Shown here: positions 1 through 5,812 of the stretch, piece by piece
Numbering within the stretch: the first letter of the stretch is position 1
Layout: each line of letters begins with the position of its first letter
NCBI GenBank assembly: GCA_947481355.1
Contig: CANKGM010000077.1
Span: forward strand, 1-7,980
Reading direction: 5' to 3'
DNA from: Chitinophagaceae bacterium
GTDB lineage: Bacteria > Bacteroidota > Bacteroidia > Chitinophagales > Chitinophagaceae
Length of the DNA: 7,980 nucleotides
The notes under the pieces: generated by a model
Seen by the model: the letters and a program-made list of their open reading frames with translations, nothing else
Told to the model about the DNA's origin: nothing
Databases searched by the model: none
Program-made: the position numbers and the translations under genes

Positions 1-565
1 TAGCCAACTTTATCGTATTGTCAATTAATATAATTACAATGACCGCTAAAACAAGCGCTAACCCTAATAGAAAAAATCCAATCTTTCGAACAATGTTATT
101 AAGGTTGCTAACAACTGCATCAGGATATTTTACTTCGCTAATAATAAAATTTTTAGATAAATCCGATGATATTATTTTTATACTATCCTTGTTGACATAT
201 AAAGGATCTAAATAAAAATCTATACTAGCAGGAAGAGGATTATAATCAAGTACTTTATTCCAATCTTCGTTGCCATCACCTATGAATTTAGCTCTTGCCA
301 TTTCCTTGGTGATAAACTCAACGTTATTTGCATAAGGTTTTGCTGATATTTTATCTTTTACAATATCGACTTCATTTTTTGGGCTTCCCTCACGGATAAA
401 GGCATGAACTTGTACACTGCCCATGAAATAGTCCTGCAGTTTACTGGCATTTATAACTAGCCATCCAAGCATCCCTAGGATGAAAAGCACTAAGGCAACT
501 CCAAAAATGGCCATAAAATAGGATGGTTTGCTCCTTTTCATCGATGCTTTACTCTGTGCTGTCAT
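1..565 (-). CDS. ftsX: Cell division protein FtsX, N-terminal part (cut by left edge)
   Basis: FtsX is the membrane subunit of the FtsEX ABC-type complex, which uses ATP hydrolysis by FtsE at the septum to switch on periplasmic peptidoglycan hydrolases. I translated the minus strand from the ATG at 565-563 and read 188 open codons to the window edge. Visible parts are a short basic cytoplasmic N-terminus (KRSK at about residues 10-13), a first membrane helix at about 17-39, an extracytoplasmic domain at about 40-160 containing the family-typical NPLPASIDFYL stretch (about 109-119), and a second membrane helix at about 162-181 followed by IDNTIKLA, which matches the start of the FtsX permease core. 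Family members are about 290-300 residues, so about 100 residues and two helices lie outside the window. An in-frame Met at residue 9 is an alternative start. FtsE is not in view. The gene is divergent from leuS. Identification is by motif and topology recall. Confidence 0.9.
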   Translation of the reverse strand, partial: MTAQSKASMKRSKPSYFMAIFGVALVLFILGMLGWLVINASKLQDYFMGSVQVHAFIREGSPKNEVDIVKDKISAKPYANNVEFITKEMARAKFIGDGNEDWNKVLDYNPLPASIDFYLDPLYVNKDSIKIISSDLSKNFIISEVKYPDAVVSNLNNIVRKIGFFLLGLALVLAVIVIILIDNTIKLA

Positions 566-609
566 ATTTTATACGATTTGATGCAGGGCTGTTTTTTGCC
601 TTCTAGATT

Positions 610-617
610 CAAAAATA
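610..617 (-). promoter_or_regulatory. Candidate -7 element for ftsX
   Basis: Read on the minus strand this is TATTTTTG, an exact match to the Bacteroidota -7 consensus TAnnTTTG. It lies about 45 bp upstream of the ftsX start, which would give a 5' leader of roughly 35-40 nt. No convincing TTG or TTTG -33 element sits 17-23 bp upstream, so the call rests on the -7 box and its position only, and such a short AT-rich match can arise by chance. Confidence 0.35.
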
Positions 618-637
618 ACAATTTTAAAGGGTTTATG

Positions 638-645
638 TATTTTTG
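638..645 (+). promoter_or_regulatory. Candidate -7 element for leuS
   Basis: This is TATTTTTG on the plus strand, an exact match to TAnnTTTG, pointing at leuS and giving a leader of about 140 nt. It lies 20 bp from the oppositely oriented copy at 610-617. No good -33 box is visible. A rival is TTG at 668-670, then 20 bp, then TCTGTTTG at 691-698: its spacing is good but it lacks the conserved A of the -7 box. The leader shows no T-box and no run of Leu codons. Confidence 0.3.
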
Positions 646-790
646 CGCGTCTTTCAGCATGTAATCGTTGTAATTTTAACAGGCTTATTGTCTGTTTGGT
701 CTAAACGTACAAAGGAAAGATGGACCTTTTATGACCAATCCAGGCATATTTGGCTTTTAAAATTGATAGCCCAACTAAAATTAACGTAAG

Positions 791-3565
791 ATGGAATATG
801 GCTTTAGTGCGATCGAAAAGAAGTGGCAGGAAGCATGGAAGAAAAACAAGGCGTATAAGGTTAACAATGATCCTTCAAAGCCTAAATATTACGTGTTGGA
901 TATGTTCCCTTATCCCAGTGGAGCCGGCTTGCACGTAGGCCATCCTTTAGGCTATATCGCCAGTGATATTTTTAGTCGGTATAAACGACTAAAAGGATTT
1001 AATGTGCTTCATCCGATGGGGTACGATTCATTCGGTTTGCCAGCAGAACAATATGCTATAGAGCATGGAATTGCTCCCGCTATATCTACAGATCGAAATA
1101 TAGATAATTTCAGAAGTCAATTGGATAAAATTGGTTTTTGTTATGATTGGGATAGGGAAGTAAGGACATCAAACCCAAATTATTACAAATGGACACAGTG
1201 GATTTTTCTGCAATTGTTTGATTCTTGGTTTGACCGAAAAGCTCAAAAGGCGAGGAGTATCAATGACCTCATTGTAATATTTAAAGCTGAGGGGAATACC
1301 AATACACCATGTCCTGGAGATAAAAAGTTAGTATTTTCTGCGGCCGAATGGAATAGTGGTGATTCGAGTAAGCAGTCTGAAATTTTAATGAAATATCGAC
1401 TAGCTTTTTGTGGAGTGGGTGAGGTGAATTGGTGTGAGGCCCTTGGTACAGTGCTTGCAAATGATGAAGTGATAAATGGAGTTAGTGAACGAGGTGGACA
1501 TCCCGTTGTAAAGAAAAAACTTCGTCAATGGTATCTCCGAATTACTGAATATGCTGAGCGCCTTTTGGCTGGATTGCAGACGGTAGACTTTAGTGATAGC
1601 ATGAAGGATATGCAAACCAATTGGATTGGAAAAAGTTTTGGAGCAGAGATTGATTTTGAAATTGCAGCAGAAAATACATTATCTAGTGCTAGTCATTTAA
1701 AAGTATATACTACTCGTCCCGACACTATTTTTGGAGTCGATTTTATGGTTATTGCCCCAGAGCATGACCTCATCACAACCTTAACATCTCCTGAACAAAA
1801 AAAGGCTGTTGAGGAATACCTTGAGTACGTTAACAGTAGAAGTGAACGTGAACGGATGGCTGAAAAGAAAATCACAGGTGTTTTCAGTGGGGCGTATTGC
1901 AAAAACCCTTTTAATGGTGTCCTGATTCCTATTTGGATTAGTGAGTATGTATTAGCTGGTTATGGAACTGGTGCTATCATGGCCGTGCCATGTGGCGATG
2001 AGCGTGATTTTAAATTCGCACAATATTTCAGCATTCCTATAACTAATATTATTGGACAATTTTTCAACGGGAATGAGGCTAATCCAACAAAAGAAGCTCG
2101 TTTAGAAAACAGTGGATTTTTAGATGGGCTATTGATGTCTGATGCTATATCCGTTTCATTGGACAAACTTGAGGAACTGGGAATAGGTAAGAGACAAACG
2201 AATTATAAAATGCGTGATGCTGCCTTCAGTAGACAACGATACTGGGGCGAACCTTTTCCAATCGTTTGGAAAAATGATATTGCCATCCCATTATCTTCAA
2301 CCGCATTGCCTATTGAGCTTCCTGAATTATCAGATCTTAAGCCTGGTCCGGATGCTCAAGGCCCACTTGCCAACTTGCCAGAATGGGTAAGCTATGATGG
2401 GGGTGCTCGTGAAGTGAATACCATGCCTGGGTATGCAGGAAGCAGTTGGTATTTTTTGCGTTATATGGATCCTCAAAATGACAAGGAATTTTGTAGTAGA
2501 GCGGCTAGTGACTATTGGGGACAGGTTGATTTGTATATAGGGGGGACAGAGCATGCTGTAGGCCATCTTTTGTATAGTAGGATGTGGACAAAAGTATTAT
2601 TCGATCTAGGTCATATTGGTTTCGATGAACCATACAAACGTCTTGTGAATCAAGGAAAAATCGGAGGCGACTCTAGATTAGTCTATCGTGTACGAAATTC
2701 AAAGCAGTTTGTATCAGCTGGTTTAAAAGACAATTATGAAACTGATGAGATACATGTGGATGTAAGTTTAGTTGACGGATTTGTACTTGATATGGAAGGT
2801 TTCAAAAAGTGGAAACCTGATTTTTCAGATGCCACTTTTATCACAGAAGAGGGAGAGTATAAATGTGGTGCTCGACTTGAAAAAATGAGCAAGCGTTATT
2901 TTAATGTGGTGAATCCAGATGATATCGTTGAAAAATATGGCGCAGATACATTTAGAATGTATGAAATGTTTCTTGGCCCAGTTGAACAAGACAAACCTTG
3001 GGATACAAAAGGAATTGAAGGTGTTCACAGGTTTATTCGAAAGTTTTGGCGTTTGTTTTTTGATGCAGAGAAAGGGTTGGTTGCAACTCAAACACCTGCT
3101 GATGCAGCATCCTGGAAGATTTTTTATAAGATGTTGAAAAAAGTGGAAGAGGATACTGCACGTTTTTCATTTAATACTGCAGTGAGCGGATTTATGATTG
3201 GGGTAAATGAGCTGACTGATTTGAACTGCCATTCAATTGATTTGCTTAAAAAATTCCTTATTGTACTTACTCCGTATGCCCCACATATTTGTGAAGAAAT
3301 TTGGCAACAGATTGGTGAAGTAGGATCTATCTTGGATGCATCATATCCTGTAGTGGATGAAACTTATTTAGTTGAAACCAGTAAAGAATATCCTGTTGCT
3401 GTAAATGGTAAAACCAGGATTATTTTAAATATTGATTTGAATGCCACTCAAGCAGATGTTGAGGCGCTAGTATTGAAGGAGCCAATGATCTCAAAGTGGT
3501 TAGAAGGTAAGCCTCCTAAGAAAATTATATTTGTCAAAAACAAGATGATTAATGTTGTTATTTAG
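791..3565 (+). CDS. leuS: Leucyl-tRNA synthetase (LeuRS), Bacteroidota type
   Basis: This class Ia aminoacyl-tRNA synthetase charges tRNA-Leu in the cytoplasm, using ATP. At 924 residues it is longer than the E. coli enzyme (about 860), as is usual in Bacteroidota. The HIGH motif is HVGH at 48-51 within PYPSGAGLHVGH. A phylum-type insert lies at about 145-205. The zinc-domain region keeps NWC at 213-215, but VSERGG (231-236) replaces the cysteine cluster of E. coli, so no zinc site is expected. The CP1 editing domain, at about 270-465, carries TTRPDT (307-312) and GTGAIMAVP with acidic D403 and D406, so hydrolysis of mischarged tRNA should be retained. RYWGEP is at 483-488. The second ATP motif reads KMSKR (698-702) rather than KMSKS. 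The anticodon-binding helices and the C-terminal domain follow. The start MEYGFSAIEKKW matches the conserved N-terminus of the family. No Shine-Dalgarno sequence is seen. ruvB follows 113 bp later. Confidence 0.97.
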   Translation: MEYGFSAIEKKWQEAWKKNKAYKVNNDPSKPKYYVLDMFPYPSGAGLHVGHPLGYIASDIFSRYKRLKGFNVLHPMGYDSFGLPAEQYAIEHGIAPAISTDRNIDNFRSQLDKIGFCYDWDREVRTSNPNYYKWTQWIFLQLFDSWFDRKAQKARSINDLIVIFKAEGNTNTPCPGDKKLVFSAAEWNSGDSSKQSEILMKYRLAFCGVGEVNWCEALGTVLANDEVINGVSERGGHPVVKKKLRQWYLRITEYAERLLAGLQTVDFSDSMKDMQTNWIGKSFGAEIDFEIAAENTLSSASHLKVYTTRPDTIFGVDFMVIAPEHDLITTLTSPEQKKAVEEYLEYVNSRSERERMAEKKITGVFSGAYCKNPFNGVLIPIWISEYVLAGYGTGAIMAVPCGDERDFKFAQYFSIPITNIIGQFFNGNEANPTKEARLENSGFLDGLLMSDAISVSLDKLEELGIGKRQTNYKMRDAAFSRQRYWGEPFPIVWKNDIAIPLSSTALPIELPELSDLKPGPDAQGPLANLPEWVSYDGGAREVNTMPGYAGSSWYFLRYMDPQNDKEFCSRAASDYWGQVDLYIGGTEHAVGHLLYSRMWTKVLFDLGHIGFDEPYKRLVNQGKIGGDSRLVYRVRNSKQFVSAGLKDNYETDEIHVDVSLVDGFVLDMEGFKKWKPDFSDATFITEEGEYKCGARLEKMSKRYFNVVNPDDIVEKYGADTFRMYEMFLGPVEQDKPWDTKGIEGVHRFIRKFWRLFFDAEKGLVATQTPADAASWKIFYKMLKKVEEDTARFSFNTAVSGFMIGVNELTDLNCHSIDLLKKFLIVLTPYAPHICEEIWQQIGEVGSILDASYPVVDETYLVETSKEYPVAVNGKTRIILNIDLNATQADVEALVLKEPMISKWLEGKPPKKIIFVKNKMINVVI

Positions 3566-3678
3566 ATTGTCTTGGTTTGATTGATCGCAACAGGTCCTTG
3601 TTTGCAATAGATCTTTTAGGATTTACAAGAGATAAATTTATAGTTCAGATTCTTGACTATTGGGTGTAAATTCACATT

Positions 3679-4707
3679 ATGATCAACCCTCATTTGAATC
3701 CTGCTGAGGATCCTACTGGATCAACCGACGGTGAATTTGAAAATACCATTAGACCGAGTATTTTGGAGGATTTTTCCGGCCAGCCCGATATCATAGAAAA
3801 TCTTCGAATTTTTATCAAGGCAGCTCAGATGAGATCAGAGGCGCTTGATCATGTGCTTTTTCATGGTCCTCCAGGCTTAGGTAAAACAACGTTATCTCGG
3901 ATTGTTGCTCGTGAAATGGGAGTTCAAATTAAAGAGACTTCCGGGCCTGTTATCGAAAAACCTGCAGATCTAGCAGGATTATTGACAAGCCTTGAAGCAA
4001 ACGATGTGTTGTTTATTGATGAAATACACCGATTGAGTAATGTAGTGGAAGAGTATTTGTATTCTGCTATGGAAGATTATAAGATTGACATTATGATTGA
4101 TAGTGGCCCTAGTGCCAAAACTATTCAGATCAATTTAAATCCATTTACTTTAATTGGTGCAACAACACGGAGTGGTTTGCTAACAGCACCATTGCTATCG
4201 AGGTTTGCAATTAAATCGCGTTTAGAGTATTATCCAGTAGAAGTATTGGATCGTATCATTACCCGATCAGCTGCTATTTTAGGAGCCAAAATCACATCCG
4301 ATTCATCCCGTGAAATTGCTGGGAGAAGCAGGGCTACTCCTCGTATTGCGAACGGCTTATTGAAACGCGTACGTGATTTTGCACAGGTACTTGGTAATGG
4401 GGTGATTACAATGGATATTACAAAGCATGCGCTTAAAGCATTGCATGTAGATGAACATGGATTAGATGAGATGGATAATAGAATTCTTACTACTATCATA
4501 GATAAATTCAAAGGTGGTCCTGTGGGTCTAGGAACAATTGCAACTGCAGTGGGAGAGGAGTCTGGCACAATTGAAGATGTTTATGAGCCATTTCTGATTC
4601 AACAAGGTTTTCTTCAGAGAACACCTCGCGGAAGGGAAGTTACCACCAAAGCATACGAGCATCTGGGTAGGACAATGTTTAAGCGAAATGATAATTTATT
4701 ATTCTAG
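3679..4707 (+). CDS. ruvB: Holliday junction branch-migration ATPase RuvB
   Basis: RuvB is the AAA+ hexameric motor that, loaded by RuvA, drives branch migration of Holliday junctions in recombination and replication-fork repair. The 342 residues match the usual length. In order there are the N-terminal segment typical of RuvB (RPSILEDFSGQ at 25-35), Walker A GPPGLGKT (63-70), Walker B LFIDEIH (111-117), the hairpin region thought to contact RuvA (about 134-152), sensor 1 GATTRSG (160-166), arginine finger R175 in PLLSRF, the sensor 2 region PRIANGLLKR (221-230), and the C-terminal winged helix with RTPRGRE (314-320), which contacts DNA. All key residues are present. ruvA and ruvC are not adjacent, which is common outside Proteobacteria. 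The gene follows leuS on the same strand after 113 bp with no strong terminator between them, so readthrough from leuS is possible. A hairpin terminator begins 13 bp after the stop. Confidence 0.97.
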   Translation: MINPHLNPAEDPTGSTDGEFENTIRPSILEDFSGQPDIIENLRIFIKAAQMRSEALDHVLFHGPPGLGKTTLSRIVAREMGVQIKETSGPVIEKPADLAGLLTSLEANDVLFIDEIHRLSNVVEEYLYSAMEDYKIDIMIDSGPSAKTIQINLNPFTLIGATTRSGLLTAPLLSRFAIKSRLEYYPVEVLDRIITRSAAILGAKITSDSSREIAGRSRATPRIANGLLKRVRDFAQVLGNGVITMDITKHALKALHVDEHGLDEMDNRILTTIIDKFKGGPVGLGTIATAVGEESGTIEDVYEPFLIQQGFLQRTPRGREVTTKAYEHLGRTMFKRNDNLLF

Positions 4708-4720
4708 CATTAGAGCGCGC

Positions 4721-4760
4721 ATAGAAAAGCCATGTTTGATTATAACATGGCTTTTCTATT
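4721..4760. terminator. Perfect 16-bp hairpin between convergent genes
   Basis: The arms at 4721-4736 and 4744-4759 (ATAGAAAAGCCATGTT and its exact reverse complement) enclose a 7-nt loop, TGATTAT. The hairpin starts 13 bp after the ruvB stop and ends 15 bp before the last base of the convergent response-regulator gene, so it probably terminates both. On the plus strand the 3' arm is rich in T and runs into TTTTGTTG, a fair intrinsic terminator. On the minus strand the T run lies inside the arm and GC-rich sequence follows, so termination there may be weaker. Confidence 0.85.
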
Positions 4761-4774
4761 TTGTTGATATTGGA

Positions 4775-5482
4775 TTAATCTTCTTTTACAAGTAGTCGGA
4801 AACCATTTCCATGAATGTTTACAATCTCTACCATTGGATCTTCTTTCAAGTATTTTCTGAGTTTAGCAATATATACATCCATACTTCTTCCATTAAAATA
4901 ATTGTCATTGCCCCATATTTTCTTTAGTGCAAGATCACGTTGAAGTAAATCATTTTTATATTCGCTCAGCATCTTCAACAACTCATTTTCTTTTGGAGAT
5001 AATGTTGTTTTATTTCCTTCAATACTTAGTTCTCTGAGTTTTGGAATAAAGTGATATTTACCAAGATCGTATTCAATATTTGCGATTTCTTTATTTTGCT
5101 CTTCATTTCTTTTTAATATTGCTTTGATCTTGAAAAGCAACAGTTCAGAGTCGAATGGTTTTGTGATATAATCATCTGCTCCAAGTTTGTATCCTTTGAT
5201 TTGATCTTCTTTCATTGATTTTGCAGAAAGAAAAAATAACGGAACATCAGGATTTGTATTTCTAATTTCCTCAGCAAGCATGAATCCATCCATTTTTGGC
5301 ATCATTACATCCAAAAGGCAGAGTTCAAATTTCTCGCGTTGAAAAGCTGCTAGTCCAAGTCGGCCATCTCTTTCCAAAATAACGTCGAAGTCATTAAGTT
5401 CTAAAAAGTTTTTCAAAACTAAGCCAAGATTAGGATCGTCTTCGCAAAGGAGAATTTTATGTTTTGGGTTGGTTGTGCTCAT
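4775..5482 (-). CDS. OmpR/PhoB-family response regulator, RprY-like
   Basis: This is a DNA-binding response regulator of a two-component system: a histidine kinase phosphorylates the receiver domain, which then controls transcription through a winged helix. It has 235 residues, typical of the family. The receiver domain (about 8-124) has the acidic pocket EDD (14-16), phospho-acceptor D58 in CLLDVMMPKMDG, switch residue S86, Y105 and K108 in YITKPF. After a charged linker, the OmpR-type effector domain (about 138-232) has SPKENELLKML (162-172) and the recognition helix region RSMDVYIAKLRKYL (199-212), ending GNGFRLLV. It resembles the RprY regulators of Bacteroides and Porphyromonas as I recall them, but the orthology is unproven, so no symbol is given. 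No kinase gene lies next to it in the window, so its partner and regulon cannot be inferred here. No clear -7 box is seen in front of it. Confidence 0.93.
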   Translation of the reverse strand: MSTTNPKHKILLCEDDPNLGLVLKNFLELNDFDVILERDGRLGLAAFQREKFELCLLDVMMPKMDGFMLAEEIRNTNPDVPLFFLSAKSMKEDQIKGYKLGADDYITKPFDSELLLFKIKAILKRNEEQNKEIANIEYDLGKYHFIPKLRELSIEGNKTTLSPKENELLKMLSEYKNDLLQRDLALKKIWGNDNYFNGRSMDVYIAKLRKYLKEDPMVEIVNIHGNGFRLLVKED

Positions 5483-5714
5483 ATGTATTGATTTTCAACA
5501 AATAAAATTATTAACTCCCATATTAAGTAGCTATTTGCAATAAAATTTTGTTAAACCGAGTCCGATTTTGATGAAAGTTACTATTCTGTAATATCGATTC
5601 TTTGCTTAAGGAAGAATAGGTAAGTCAATGCGTGATTTAAATTAAAGTAAATATGTAATATTCAATTGCTTGAAATTCAATTTAATCGCATTTTATCTAG
5701 AGATATTTTAGATT

Positions 5715-5747
5715 TTTGGCGCTAATTAACCAAATTATCTACCTTTA
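5715..5747 (+). promoter_or_regulatory. Promoter-like sequence pointing toward the recQ 3' end
   Basis: TTTG at 5715-5718, a 21-bp spacer, then TACCTTTA at 5740-5747. This fits the Bacteroidota layout of a TTG/TTTG -33 box and a TAnnTTTG -7 box, with one mismatch at the last position of the -7 box. No protein-coding gene on the plus strand follows. Predicted transcription would begin near 5752 and meet a hairpin 30 bp later. The evidence is pattern only. Confidence 0.3.
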
Positions 5748-5751
5748 CAGC

Positions 5752-5812
5752 GGTTTTTCATAGGATATTGGATTTTAAAACGGGCCGGATTTCTATCCTG
5801 GCCCTCTTTTAT
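5752..5812 (+). ncRNA. Possible short RNA of about 60 nt
   Basis: A promoter-like sequence ends just upstream, and the segment finishes with the hairpin at 5782-5804 followed by TCTTTTATTTT, which would terminate plus-strand transcription. The segment has no start codon with a meaningful frame. AGGATA (5762-5767) is complementary to TATCCT (5794-5799), which overlaps the 3' arm of the hairpin, so two exclusive folds can be drawn. It overlaps only the stop codon of recQ on the other strand. It matches no RNA family I recognise, and the simpler reading is that the hairpin is merely the recQ terminator. Confidence 0.2.
5777..5804 (-). terminator. Intrinsic terminator of recQ
   Basis: GGGCCGGAT (5782-5790) pairs with ATCC-T-GGCCC (5795-5804) around a TTCT loop, with T5799 bulged, giving nine base pairs of which seven are G-C. 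Read on the minus strand it begins 4 bp after the recQ stop codon and is followed by GTTTT. It is the only GC-rich hairpin in this gap. It also has a T-rich tail on the plus strand and may work in both directions. Confidence 0.75.

Larger units (their letters stand above)
5483..5808. other. 326-bp AT-rich intergenic region
   Basis: This gap separates the response-regulator start from the recQ stop, both on the minus strand. I found no credible protein-coding frame in it. The part from 5483 to about 5700 is AT-rich; it includes a loose palindrome around AAAATTTT at about 5540-5550 but nothing I can assign. I could not find an exact TAnnTTTG box on the minus strand for the response regulator, although its promoter should be here. 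The last 100 bp hold the recQ terminator hairpin and a plus-strand promoter-like sequence, listed separately. Confidence 0.6.

Noticed and set aside
18..215. Plus-strand 65-codon frame at the left edge
   Set aside because: It lies antisense to the well-supported ftsX coding region and has no family features.
731..760. A nine-codon frame (MTNPGIFGF) ahead of leuS, as a possible leader peptide
   Set aside because: It has no Leu codons, no ribosome site and no attenuator hairpin after it, so it does not look like an attenuation leader and is expected by chance.
566..790. T-box riboswitch in the leuS leader
   Set aside because: No T-box sequence, no antiterminator or terminator stem was found, and this regulator is not expected in Bacteroidota.
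1220..1410. The stretch at LeuRS residues 145-205 as a foreign insertion
   Set aside because: A similar insert is, to my recollection, standard in Bacteroidota LeuRS; the frame and base composition continue unchanged.
3587..3605. Weak hairpin after leuS (GCAACA against TGTTTGC) as a terminator
   Set aside because: The stem is only six pairs with a bulge, and the following sequence is not a T run; it is too weak to call.
3633..3640. TAAATTTA as a -7 box for ruvB
   Set aside because: It misses the final G of TAnnTTTG and has no -33 box at a workable distance (the nearest TTTG is 28 bp away).
4230..4568. Open frame of 112 codons on the minus strand inside ruvB
   Set aside because: It is fully contained in a strongly conserved gene on the opposite strand and its product has no recognisable domain; it is a shadow frame. 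The other short frames inside leuS and recQ were dropped for the same reason.
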